This document shows positions 46,178 to 54,597 of a DNA stretch of 64,000 nucleotides, in pieces (the stretch's first letter is position 1; each line of letters opens with the position of its first letter). The notes under the pieces were generated by a model. That model was not told the DNA's origin. It saw nothing but the letters and a program-made list of their open reading frames with translations, and did no database searches. The translations under genes were made by a program, and so were the position numbers. The stretch is from positions 1 through 64,000 of the forward strand of contig JANPHP010000061.1 of the NCBI GenBank assembly GCA_031424495.1. Reading direction: 5' to 3'. Source of the stretch: JADKCL01 sp031424495. Lineage in GTDB: Bacteria > Bacteroidota > Bacteroidia > J057 > JADKCL01.

Positions 46178-46600
46178 ATGGATAATACTGGTGCTGGATA
46201 TTCGGGGACACCTTTGGTTGGGAAGTTGGGCATTCGTGCGGGGATGGTTTTGGCTTTTGTGGAGGCTCCTGCGGGTTATTTAGAGAATGTGCTGGGGCCT
46301 TTGCCTGCCGATGTTTTGGTGGCTGATTGGGGAGCGGATGTGCGGTTTGATCTGGTTCATTATTTCTGTCGGTGGCGTGCTGATCTGGAGCGGGATTTGT
46401 TGCCGCTGATGGGTAGCATCAAGCGCAATGGGACAATCTGGATTTCATGGCCCAAGAAAGCCGCCAAAATGCCGGGCGATATCACTGAGGATGTATTGCG
46501 TGAAATTTGCCTGCCGACGGGTTTGGTCGATGTGAAGGTCTGCGCTGTGGATGCACAGTGGTCAGCGCTCAAATTTGTAATTCGCGTGGAGCTGCGCTAG
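46178..46600 (+). CDS. DUF3052-family protein
   Basis: 140 residues. GYSGTPLVGKLGIRAGMVLA, VEAPAGYLENVLGPLP, GTIWISWPKKAAKM and LVDVKVCAVDAQWSALKFVI are the DUF3052 landmarks; the family resembles a methyltransferase-like fold without a SAM motif and has no known function. ATG 46178 lies nine bases after GGGGGAGG, better placed than ATG 46169. It converges on tag with a 4-nt overlap. Confidence 0.85.
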   Translation: MDNTGAGYSGTPLVGKLGIRAGMVLAFVEAPAGYLENVLGPLPADVLVADWGADVRFDLVHYFCRWRADLERDLLPLMGSIKRNGTIWISWPKKAAKMPGDITEDVLREICLPTGLVDVKVCAVDAQWSALKFVIRVELR

Positions 46601-47145
46601 CCGCGAAGGTAGGCTGGCTCGAATTCCAAGATTCTGCGATGGATTGGGCAACTCTCGATGTGGGCGCCGGGCAGGTAGCCGGTGCTCATCAGGAATTCGT
46701 TTACGATCTCGCCGCCTGTGAATTTGAAGGTCTTTTTGAAGACCTTCACCCACTCGTCTTTGGTTTTGGGGTGATGGGCATCGATCCAAGCCTTGAAGGA
46801 GCCGTGCGTTTTTTGCAGTCCCAAGATCACTTGGGCATTGTGGATGGCCGCCTCTACCTTGAGCCGGTTGCGGATGATGCCCGGGTCGGCTAGCAATCGA
46901 TCCACCTCAGCTACCCCGTAGTTTGCGACCTTGCCAATCCTGAACCCATCGTAAGCTCTGAAAAATCCGTCTTTTTTGTTGAGGATCGTGGTCCATGAAA
47001 GTCCTGCCTGATTGATTTCGAGCACAAGCCGCGCAAACAGCATGTCGTCGTCGAATATCGGAAAACCATACTCTTGGTCATGGTATGCCCGATGCACACT
47101 GTCATCCCGCATTTTCCAGACCGCTTCACAGTAACTCATGGACAT
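46597..47145 (-). CDS. tag: DNA-3-methyladenine glycosylase I
   Basis: A 182-residue base-excision repair enzyme removing 3-methyladenine. Zinc ligands are in the N-terminal SYCEAVW and HRAYHDQEYGFP and the C-terminal GAHIESCPIH; the helix-hairpin region is SWTTILNKKDGFFRAYDGF. Normal length. Preceded by the M3 peptidase gene on the same strand, 15 nt away. Confidence 0.94.
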   Translation of the reverse strand: MSMSYCEAVWKMRDDSVHRAYHDQEYGFPIFDDDMLFARLVLEINQAGLSWTTILNKKDGFFRAYDGFRIGKVANYGVAEVDRLLADPGIIRNRLKVEAAIHNAQVILGLQKTHGSFKAWIDAHHPKTKDEWVKVFKKTFKFTGGEIVNEFLMSTGYLPGAHIESCPIHRRILEFEPAYLRG

Positions 47146-47160
47146 CTGCCTTCGCGTGGA

Positions 47161-48897
47161 TCAAAATTCTCCCTTGTCCAATTTCTCGATCTCCACCACC
47201 ACAAAATCGATCAGTTCGCGGATATAAGATTCTGAAAAGTCGAAGCGGATGCCTGCTGCAGCATAGATTTCCGGGATCGGCCTTGTGTACCCGAGGCTCA
47301 ATGCATGCAGGTAATCGGCCAATCCTTTTTGCGGATTGTTGCGGTAGTTGCGCCAGACGGCGATCGCACCTAGCTGGGCAATGCCATACTCGATGTAGTA
47401 AAATGGTACATCGTAGATATGCCCTTGTTTTTGCCAGAGTGTACCCAAGATGTGCTCGTCTCCCTCCCAGCTCACATAATCCCCGTGAAAACGGAGGAAA
47501 ATATCTTTCCAAGCCTGCTCGCGCTCATCCGCCGTGTGAGCGGGGTGGTCGTAGACCCAAAACTGAAATGCATCAATCGCTGCAATCCATGGCAGCAGCG
47601 TGAGTGGCCGCGTCAGTTGCTCCCGACGCGCCCTGCGCAGGTCTTCAGGATCACTGTAAAACTCTCCGAGATAATCCAGCGTGAGCAATTCCAGGCTCAT
47701 CGAGGCCAGCTCGGCGATCTCGGCGGGCATGTGCTTAAACTCTGCGATGTCGATGTATTGTGTCGCAAACGAGTGCTGGGCATGGCCAGCCTCGTGCAAC
47801 ATCGTCGTGAGGTCGCTCTGGGTGCCGACGGCATTCATGAAGATGAAGGGCACACCTGTCTCTGGCAATGAGTAATTGTAGCCGCCGGGCGCCTTGCCCA
47901 TGCGCGACTCTAGGTCCAGGTGACCCATTTGCTGCATGATGCGCAACTTGTCTGCAAGGCTGGGGCCCAAGTGTTGCAGCACACGGATGGAGCCCTCGAT
48001 GAGTTCCTCGCCATTCTGAAAGGGATGCAACGGCTCCTTGCCAAACTCATCGACCGTGAGGTCCCAATGCCTGAGATCGGGCAGGCCCAAGTGGGCCTGG
48101 CGCTCGCGGCTGCGGGCGATGAGCTGCGGTTTCACGACGCGCTCGATCGCGTCGTGGATGGCATAGCAGTCTTGGCGCTTGTAGTCAAAGCGGCCCAGGA
48201 CTTCAAATTTATAATCGGCAAATGAGGCGTAGCCTGTGTTGAGAGAAACTTGATGACGCAGGGCCACGAGATCAGTGAAAAGCGCATTGAGGCGATCTTT
48301 TTCTACAAAGCGCGCCATGGTGATTTTGCGCCAGATGCGCTCCCGCAGTTCGCGGTCCTTGTTTTCCAAAAAGGAAGCCGCCTTTTGCAACGTGATTTGC
48401 TTGCCGCCTTCCTCGATGCTCAAACCAGCTGCGACCTCGTCAAATTCCCGTGAACGCCGCCTGATCTCGGTATTGAGCGGCACATTGATTTCCCTGAAAA
48501 GCTCGATGCGGGTGCGCACGCTGCGCGTGAGGACCAGAAACCGATCGGGATCAAGCAGTGCAAATGCGGGGGCGGCGTATAGTTTTTTCAGCAATTCATT
48601 GGCCTGAATCGACAGCTGCGGCAAAATCTCTGAGCTAAACTGCTCATACAATTGCTTGATCGGCTCACTCGTCGTGTCGCACGTCATCCTGATGAAGCGC
48701 CAAGCTTTTTCCTCCGCAACTACGAAGCTCAATTCGCTGGAGGCCTTGAGCCAATGCTCAACGTCTTCGACGGTTTCCAGTGGAGCCGCAAGCAAATCGT
48801 CAAAATAGGGTTTCAAATGAGCCCAGTCTGTGACGACAAAGTCAGTTGCAACAAAGTTACGCTCCTTGGGCTGGGGAGAATGTATGGTGATCGACAT
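47161..48897 (-). CDS. pepF: M3-family oligoendopeptidase F
   Basis: A 578-residue cytosolic zinc metallopeptidase that trims short peptides. The zinc site is HEAGHAQHSF (HExxH) with downstream LASMSLELLTLDY supplying the third ligand. An N-terminal helical region of the PepF type (FDDLLAAPLETVEDVEHWL) is present. No signal peptide. Probably cotranscribed with tag. Confidence 0.92.
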   Translation of the reverse strand: MSITIHSPQPKERNFVATDFVVTDWAHLKPYFDDLLAAPLETVEDVEHWLKASSELSFVVAEEKAWRFIRMTCDTTSEPIKQLYEQFSSEILPQLSIQANELLKKLYAAPAFALLDPDRFLVLTRSVRTRIELFREINVPLNTEIRRRSREFDEVAAGLSIEEGGKQITLQKAASFLENKDRELRERIWRKITMARFVEKDRLNALFTDLVALRHQVSLNTGYASFADYKFEVLGRFDYKRQDCYAIHDAIERVVKPQLIARSRERQAHLGLPDLRHWDLTVDEFGKEPLHPFQNGEELIEGSIRVLQHLGPSLADKLRIMQQMGHLDLESRMGKAPGGYNYSLPETGVPFIFMNAVGTQSDLTTMLHEAGHAQHSFATQYIDIAEFKHMPAEIAELASMSLELLTLDYLGEFYSDPEDLRRARREQLTRPLTLLPWIAAIDAFQFWVYDHPAHTADEREQAWKDIFLRFHGDYVSWEGDEHILGTLWQKQGHIYDVPFYYIEYGIAQLGAIAVWRNYRNNPQKGLADYLHALSLGYTRPIPEIYAAAGIRFDFSESYIRELIDFVVVEIEKLDKGEF

Positions 48898-49029
48898 TCA
48901 AATTGGATTAATTCGGCTAAACTACTTATTTTGAAACAGATTCAAAAGCGCTCAGTACAAGCAATGATCGCTGCTTGTGTGCACGTGGTGTAGAATTTGA
49001 TTGGGATGTATTGATGGTAAGTCTACATT

Positions 49030-50496
49030 ATGGATAGGGTAAAGCAACTTTACTTTAGTTTCTCGACTTCAGAGCGGAAGGCTATCCGTTCTTATCTGGA
49101 TGCCTTTCACCTCAAAGGCGAAAACAAGGCGATTGAGTTTCTCAAGTTGATCGAAAAAGCGCCCGAAATCACGCAGGAGCAAGCGGCCGGCAAGCTCTAT
49201 GGTGAGATTCGTTCCAAGGCATTCATCATGATGAAAAGCCGGCTCCTCGATAAGCTCACCGAGTTTCTCACCCTCACCGTCAATCCCGACGCGAGCAAAC
49301 GCGACCACGAGGCACCCTATCACCACGATTTGATCGAGTTTCGCAAGGCGATGCTCTATGCCTCTGCCCTGCAAGAGCGGCAATTGGGTAGTCTCGCGAT
49401 CGAGTACCTGGAGACGGCGCGCGCGCTCGCAGCCCGCTGCAATGCTCCCGAATTGGAGGTGGATGCACTCATTCGCCTCAGAGGCCTCGATCGCACGGGT
49501 ATTGATCGTTTTGAGGAACTCTCCATTCAGATTCAAAAAGCGCTGGTGCAGCAGGAGTGCGACATCAATGCCATCGGTCTGCTGCGCAAATTTTCAGCGA
49601 TCCACTCCAGCCAAATCACTTTGGAGGAGGCGCGGCTTTCATTTTTGGAGGTACACCTCCCAGAGTTGGAAGACAAATTGCGACAGGTCTACAGCCCACG
49701 GGCAGACTACTTCATGCAGATGCTCAAGATTCACCACGGCTTCATTTCCCGCAACTACGCCTTGGGAAAAGCCGCCGCCCAGCAAGCGATGGAGGTTCTC
49801 AAAAACCATGAAGGCATCCGCAGCCCGCTCAGGCAAAGCGATACTTGGTTTCAGTGGGGCCGATTGGAATTGCGTTGTGAACATTATCCAGAGGCAATTG
49901 AGGGCTTTTTGAAGGCGCGCGCGCTCTTGGCTCCCGATTCACGGTGGCACCTGAACATCGCCCTGCACCTCACCTATTGCTACCTCTACACGCAAGACCT
50001 AGATGCTGCCCAAAAGTTGCTGGAGGAGGTCACGGGCGGCAAAATGGGTGCTGCACTTCAAAAGAACTTGCTTTCCAAAGGGCTCTACAATTACCTGACC
50101 AGCTGCCTCGCCTACATGCGCGGCCAGTACCACGAGTCATGGATGCGGCTGCAAGACTGCCAAGATGGCAACCTCGGCAAGGAAACTTGGCTCACATCGA
50201 TGCGTCTATTTGAGGTAATGCTGCTCGTGGACAAAGGACAAGGCGACATCGCCAGCCAAAAATTGGAAAATTTGCGCAAGCACCTCGCACGCTACAATAG
50301 CCCGCAACGCATGCGCACCATCTACAAGCTCCTCGCCGCGCAAGACCGCATCGAGTTTTCATTTGGGCCAGTGCCTGGCGAAGAGGCCGAACTCGAACGA
50401 CTGCGCACAGAGTTGCTTTGGGACTCCGTGAGCCAAGAGGTCGTGCGTTTTGAAGATTGGTATTTGGCCCATCGACAGCGCAAAGGCAAGAAGTGA
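49030..50496 (+). CDS. Large helical-repeat protein of unknown function
   Basis: A 488-residue cytosolic, almost wholly alpha-helical protein. The opening DRVKQLYFSFSTSERKAIRS and KLYGEIRSKAFIMMKSRLLD look like a conserved N-terminal module. From about residue 110 on, TPR-like helix pairs appear (YPEAIEGFLKARALLAPDSR, YTQDLDAAQKLLEEVTGGK). No enzyme motif. Perhaps a protein-interaction or regulatory scaffold; I do not recognise the family. Confidence 0.7.
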   Translation: MDRVKQLYFSFSTSERKAIRSYLDAFHLKGENKAIEFLKLIEKAPEITQEQAAGKLYGEIRSKAFIMMKSRLLDKLTEFLTLTVNPDASKRDHEAPYHHDLIEFRKAMLYASALQERQLGSLAIEYLETARALAARCNAPELEVDALIRLRGLDRTGIDRFEELSIQIQKALVQQECDINAIGLLRKFSAIHSSQITLEEARLSFLEVHLPELEDKLRQVYSPRADYFMQMLKIHHGFISRNYALGKAAAQQAMEVLKNHEGIRSPLRQSDTWFQWGRLELRCEHYPEAIEGFLKARALLAPDSRWHLNIALHLTYCYLYTQDLDAAQKLLEEVTGGKMGAALQKNLLSKGLYNYLTSCLAYMRGQYHESWMRLQDCQDGNLGKETWLTSMRLFEVMLLVDKGQGDIASQKLENLRKHLARYNSPQRMRTIYKLLAAQDRIEFSFGPVPGEEAELERLRTELLWDSVSQEVVRFEDWYLAHRQRKGKK

Positions 50497-50508
50497 TCAC
50501 GAGGCTAG

Positions 50509-50544
50509 GAAAAAAAACCGCCGCAAGCGTCTGCATTGCGGCGG
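50509..50544 (-). terminator. Intrinsic terminator of tonB
   Basis: Minus strand CCGCCGCAA, 9-nt loop, TTGCGGCGG followed by an eight-base T tract. It may also serve the plus-strand gene ending at 50496. Confidence 0.85.
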
Positions 50545-50571
50545 CAAAATAGGCTATAGAAACACTGAGAC

Positions 50572-51417
50572 TTAACGACTGAGGTTGAATTTGAAGGGGA
50601 TCATGACCCAGACCGGTACAGGGCGGTCGCCCATGCGACCGGGTTCAAATTGAATGTTTTTGAGTTGCTTCAAGCAAGCCTCCTCAAAGATGGGGTTGCT
50701 GCGCTTGAGCGTGATGTGGCGCACATAATGACCCTGCGCATCCACCAAGATCCTGAAATCTACGCGGCCTTCCAGTTTGAGGTCGCGTGCCTCGACAGGA
50801 TAGCCGATCGACTTGCGAATCTGGTCGAGGTTGGTGGGCATGGGCATCGTGCCGAGGTGGGCCTCAAATGGGTCGGGCTCTTCGGTTCCGGTGCCAATGC
50901 CTTTTCCCGTGCCAGAACCAACCGGATCCTTGATGGGTACCTCACCCGTGCCCGTCGGGCTGCCACCCAATCGATTGTTCCCAAGTGAGTCGGTCGTCAC
51001 CAAGCCAGGCTGCTTGTCTTTGAACATTGAGTCGGCCGCCATCGTGGCTGCGGCAGGAGCCGTCGCCGAGGGTTTGATCTGGTCAAACTTTTGGGTGTCC
51101 ATGCCCTTTGGTTGCTCGGCGGGCTTGGCCACTTCCTCCACAACAGGTGCCGTTTTTTCCAGCTCGGGGAGCACAGGCGTCACGCTCACCTCGGTGACAT
51201 CGATCATTTCCGAGACTTGCTCGATCGCTTTGGGCGCAACGCGCTGCAGAAAAAAGAGCAGCAGGGTTACTCCCACAAAAAAGGTCGCTGCCAATCCGAA
51301 TGCTTTGAGCACAGTTTTGGAATAGGCCGCCCGCAATTGGTAAGCACCGTAGGCTTTGTTGCGATCGTCAAAGATGATGTCGTTGAGATCTGCGTGGATG
51401 ACATGTTGAGCATTCAT
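50572..51417 (-). CDS. tonB: TonB energy transducer
   Basis: 281 residues from ATG 51417. The N-terminal cytosolic DLNDIIFDDRNKAYGAYQLR and single membrane segment (LAATFFVGVTLLLFF) are the Bacteroidota TonB hallmark. A Pro/Glu/Lys- and Gly/Thr-rich periplasmic linker leads to a C-terminal TonB domain with EGRVDFRILVDAQGHYVRHI and QFEPGRMGDRPVPVWVMIPF. It couples proton motive force to outer-membrane receptors. Downstream of the M56-blaI pair, with a gap of about 220 nt that holds no other gene. Confidence 0.9.
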   Translation of the reverse strand: MNAQHVIHADLNDIIFDDRNKAYGAYQLRAAYSKTVLKAFGLAATFFVGVTLLLFFLQRVAPKAIEQVSEMIDVTEVSVTPVLPELEKTAPVVEEVAKPAEQPKGMDTQKFDQIKPSATAPAAATMAADSMFKDKQPGLVTTDSLGNNRLGGSPTGTGEVPIKDPVGSGTGKGIGTGTEEPDPFEAHLGTMPMPTNLDQIRKSIGYPVEARDLKLEGRVDFRILVDAQGHYVRHITLKRSNPIFEEACLKQLKNIQFEPGRMGDRPVPVWVMIPFKFNLSR

Positions 51418-51639
51418 AGTCTTAAGCATTTAGCGTTGCGTTGTAGTTTCAACGACCTCATGGTGCAAAAGCATATAAAATTCCACGAAGGATTCCGGCG
51501 CTTGGATTACACGGTTGGGCCGATGTAACCTTTTGCTTTCTGAGGATCAATGAGCCTCTAGCCTCGAAAATTTACCGACATGCGTTGCTCGAAAACGATG
51601 GTTTTTGAGCCCTCGTTGTAAGAAAATATGGTTTTGAAT

Positions 51640-52764
51640 CTATTTCTGCGGCTCGCAAGGCACCTCTGGGTACTCTTGGTAGCAGTTTTCATAGAGTTCA
51701 TAGGTGCATTTGCGGCAGAACTGCAGCTGACCAGTTTCTTGATTGCATTCACTCATGAACTCGTAGACCTCGATGTCTTGGAGCTGCTCCTTGACAATGC
51801 GCTTGGCGAGCAATTCGCCGGGCAGCATGATCACAAGCCAAATGAGGAGCGCTGGGGCGAGTGTCATGCGGCGACCTTTGGGTGGCTGCACGATGCAGGT
51901 GACGCGGCTGCGCAAGCGACTCCCCCTGAAAAATTGCAATGGTGCAAATGCTTCGCCGGTCTTCAGGCGCAGCAGCAAGCTTGCGTAGTGTTTGCGTTCG
52001 CCGGTCTGGGCGACCGCGTAGGCGTCGGCGGTGTATTCGCTCAGCAGCTCAAGCTCCTTGGAGATGAAATAAAATGCGGGATTCACCCACCAAATCAGTT
52101 GCAACACGGCAAGGAAGATCTTTTCCCAGGAGTTGTATTGCCGAATGTGGGAATACTCGTGCAGCATGACAGCCACCTGATCTTCAGCTGGCAATTGGTC
52201 TAGCGCTTGACTCCAGAAGATGTATTTGCCGCCGAGGCGCAGCGAGGCGGCAGACAGATCGGGCATGTCTCGCACCATGCGCACGCGGCCACCATCGAGG
52301 TCGAGCCACTCGGCGCGGTGGCGCCGAGTGCGCCAAAGGAGCCGCCCGAGCTGCACAAACATGCGCAGGCTCAGCATGGCACCAAAGCCCGTGAGCATGG
52401 CCATCAAAATGAACTGATGGCGCAGCAAAAAATCGTAGAATCGGCTCGTTTGGTACAAGATCACGTCGCCCGCCTGGGGCTGGGCACAGTGACAAAAGTC
52501 GTGGATATCGGTAGTAGAGACTGGAGCGGTCTTGTGCAACGAGGTTTGCAACGTGCCTTGGGCATCGTTTTGAACTTGGATGTGGCGGTAATTGGTTTGG
52601 GTGAAGGGAGGCGTGAGCGGCAAAACGAGGCTCACGAGGAGCACCAGGCCGAGCGTAGCACGGCGTGCGGCAAAGGAGGGTTTCAAAATTCGAAGGAGAG
52701 CATAGGCCACCAAGCCCATCCAAGAGAGCAATATCGTGGAGCAGATATAGCTCAGCAGACTCAT
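51640..52764 (-). CDS. M56 (BlaR1-type) membrane metallopeptidase
   Basis: A 374-residue membrane protein with about four membrane segments around a zinc peptidase motif HEYSHIRQYNSWEK and downstream EYTADAYAV. BlaR1/MecR1 relatives cleave their BlaI-type repressor. It has no C-terminal penicillin-binding sensor; the end is a short Cys-rich tail (CNQETGQLQFCRKCTYELYE). Start ATG overlaps the blaI stop (ATGA). What signal it senses is unknown. Confidence 0.88.
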   Translation of the reverse strand: MSLLSYICSTILLSWMGLVAYALLRILKPSFAARRATLGLVLLVSLVLPLTPPFTQTNYRHIQVQNDAQGTLQTSLHKTAPVSTTDIHDFCHCAQPQAGDVILYQTSRFYDFLLRHQFILMAMLTGFGAMLSLRMFVQLGRLLWRTRRHRAEWLDLDGGRVRMVRDMPDLSAASLRLGGKYIFWSQALDQLPAEDQVAVMLHEYSHIRQYNSWEKIFLAVLQLIWWVNPAFYFISKELELLSEYTADAYAVAQTGERKHYASLLLRLKTGEAFAPLQFFRGSRLRSRVTCIVQPPKGRRMTLAPALLIWLVIMLPGELLAKRIVKEQLQDIEVYEFMSECNQETGQLQFCRKCTYELYENCYQEYPEVPCEPQK

Positions 52765-53129
52765 TCGGCCTCGTCGATCAGTTTGCGGATCGCATCCAAT
52801 TCATCGCCTGAGATCTTTTCATTGTCGACCAGGGTGGAGACCATGGAGGTCACATTGCCCGCAAAGACATTTTGCAGCACGTTTTTCATCAGGTTTTTCT
52901 GGTATTCCTCGCGTTGCACTGCGGGGAAATACTGGTGAGAGCGTCCAAAGGCCTCGTGGCCGATGAAACCCTTTTCCTCCAAGATGCGCACCACCGTGGA
53001 CACGGTGTTGTAGGCCGGCTTGGGCTCGTGGGGCCACTCATCCACCAAAGCCTTTACAAACGCCTTTCCCTTGTCCCAAAGCAAGTTCATCACCTGCAAT
53101 TCCAAACCTGTCAATAGCTTCTTGCTCAT
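52761..53129 (-). CDS. blaI: BlaI/MecI-type transcriptional repressor
   Basis: 122 residues. The winged-helix domain has LTGLELQVMNLLWDKGKAFV, a recognition helix region YNTVSTVVRILEEKGFI and GRSHQYFPAV; the C-terminal half is the dimerisation/cleavage region. It is presumed to repress its own operon with M56 until cleaved. A textbook promoter with an AACTA-N6-TAGTT palindrome over its -7 box lies just upstream. Confidence 0.93.
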   Translation of the reverse strand: MSKKLLTGLELQVMNLLWDKGKAFVKALVDEWPHEPKPAYNTVSTVVRILEEKGFIGHEAFGRSHQYFPAVQREEYQKNLMKNVLQNVFAGNVTSMVSTLVDNEKISGDELDAIRKLIDEAE

Positions 53130-53143
53130 GTGCTTTCGTGCTG

Positions 53144-53180
53144 AACTACAAAGATAGTTTATTTTGTGGCAGATGGCAAA
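53144..53180 (-). promoter_or_regulatory. blaI-M56 promoter with candidate operator
   Basis: Minus strand TTTG (53177-53180), 20-nt spacer, TATCTTTG (53149-53156). A perfect dyad AACTA-N6-TAGTT (53144-53159) covers the -7 box, where a BlaI-type dimer could block RNA polymerase. Confidence 0.65.
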
Positions 53181-53221
53181 TGTGTCTGCTTATGCTAGAT
53201 TCACATCCAAATTGAATCGCA

Positions 53222-53437
53222 ATGAAAAATGGAACCTGCGTGAAGTGCCAAAGCCCGACTGTGCGCGCACTTGAAACCTTTGACAGAAGCAACAGCAGTC
53301 GTGAACTGCACCTGGTGAACTATGGAGACCCCGAGGCGATCTTTGACAAGGAACCTACTTTTTACCCGATGCATGCCATGGCTTGCATGACTTGCGGTTA
53401 TGTGGAGTTCTACTTGACGCTTGATCCCAAGGCATAA
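53222..53437 (+). CDS. Small zinc-ribbon protein
   Basis: 71 residues with two CxxC pairs (GTCVKCQ, Cys6/Cys9; ACMTCGY near residue 60), so probably a single zinc ribbon. No other feature. It is divergent from blaI. Function unknown; similar mini zinc ribbons occur as accessory proteins. Confidence 0.6.
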   Translation: MKNGTCVKCQSPTVRALETFDRSNSSRELHLVNYGDPEAIFDKEPTFYPMHAMACMTCGYVEFYLTLDPKA

Positions 53438-53535
53438 GTTTTGATCACAAGCCGATGGCCATCCCAGCGCCATTGCTGGCAGGTGGGAATCCAGTCATTT
53501 TCTTGGTCAAAAAGCTGTATATGTGGTGTAAGTGC

Positions 53536-53994
53536 CTACTCGACAACTTCGGCTCGCAATTGAAGGATGTATTGATGAGGTTCGTTTTGGGTGAAGATGA
53601 ATATCGTTTTCCGCATCACACCAATCCCCGACAATAGGCATTGCATTGTGATGGAGTCTCGGACACCCGCCCCAACCGAGTCTGTCGGGTAGTCGCAGAC
53701 ACAAGGCTCGCTAGCACTGACCTTTGTGATGTGCAAGACTGAAGGGCCTTTGTTGATGAACGGGTACACGACGTGAAATCCCTTCGTGCCAAATTTGATT
53801 TTGCCTAGGTCCAGCTCGGTCTTGTCAAAAACGACATTCGCTATGCTATGCTCGACCTTGCTAGGAATGGTGATTGGGGGCTCTGGGAATGCATTGTTTT
53901 CGGGGGATGCGGAACGCCCACATGCCGCCCAGGCGAGACTCGCCCCGAGCAGCATGTAGATCCAAATTGGGGGTTTGTAGGCAAGCAAGGTCAC
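53536..53994 (-). CDS. DUF1573 lipoprotein 2
   Basis: 152 residues. Lipobox in SLAWAACG, then a DUF1573 immunoglobulin-like domain: DLGKIKFGTKGFHVVYPFIN, VSASEPCVCDYPTDSVGAG, ending QLRAEVVE. DUF1573 proteins are common Bacteroidota envelope proteins of unknown role. The ATG overlaps the stop of the paralogous gene 53991 by 4 nt. Confidence 0.82.
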   Translation of the reverse strand: MTLLAYKPPIWIYMLLGASLAWAACGRSASPENNAFPEPPITIPSKVEHSIANVVFDKTELDLGKIKFGTKGFHVVYPFINKGPSVLHITKVSASEPCVCDYPTDSVGAGVRDSITMQCLLSGIGVMRKTIFIFTQNEPHQYILQLRAEVVE

Positions 53995-54443
53995 TCGACG
54001 ACCTCACCAGAAAACTCCAGAATGTGGTTGCGCGGATCGGTATTCACGGTCACCGTTGCCGACTTCTTGAAGATGCCGACGTTTTTGGCCTCCATCGACG
54101 TCTCTACAAAACCGCTACTGCCTGGGGGCACTGGCTCGTGGGTGTACTCGCTGACGGTGCATTGGCAGGATGGTTTCACGTTTTCAATGATCAGGGGTGC
54201 CGTTCCTGTATTCTTGAACGTGAATCGGTGCACGGCTTTGTCGCCCTTGGCGACCTCCCCAAATGCATGGGTCGTCTCATCAAACGCGATCGTGGTGATC
54301 TCGGGTGTGACGGGCTGCGCGACGGTGGAGACTGGCGTGACCGGGGTCTGTTTTTCGTCGGGTGCATTGGCCGACGGCTGGCAGGCGGTCGTGAGGGTAA
54401 CCAAGAGCAAACTGAGCAAGAAAAACTTTTGAGGTGCAATCAT
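53991..54443 (-). CDS. DUF1573 lipoprotein 1
   Basis: 150 residues. Lipobox in TLTTACQ, a Pro/Thr/Val linker, then the DUF1573 domain: HAFGEVAKGDKAVHRFTFKN, VKPSCQCTVSEYTHEPVPPG, ending EFSGEVVE. First gene of a translationally coupled pair. The GTG/ATG region is preceded by an AT-rich promoter zone with several AACTA/TAGTT-like elements. Confidence 0.85.
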   Translation of the reverse strand: MIAPQKFFLLSLLLVTLTTACQPSANAPDEKQTPVTPVSTVAQPVTPEITTIAFDETTHAFGEVAKGDKAVHRFTFKNTGTAPLIIENVKPSCQCTVSEYTHEPVPPGSSGFVETSMEAKNVGIFKKSATVTVNTDPRNHILEFSGEVVE

Positions 54444-54467
54444 TGTAAATGTGTTTTAAGTACAGCA

Positions 54468-54499
54468 CAAACCTAAAACTATTTGTTTAGTTATACAAC
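54468..54499 (-). promoter_or_regulatory. Promoter of the DUF1573 pair
   Basis: Minus strand GTTG (54496-54499), 20-nt spacer, TAGGTTTG (54468-54475). The -7 box matches fully, the -33 box in three of four bases. Confidence 0.5.
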
Positions 54500-54597
54500 T
54501 ATTATTTTAGTTTTTTAACTATGTTTTTCTTTTTGCTGGTTTTAATAGAATGTACCCCAAATTTTGCGCCCGTATCAAAACAACGTTTCAAGTTAAC

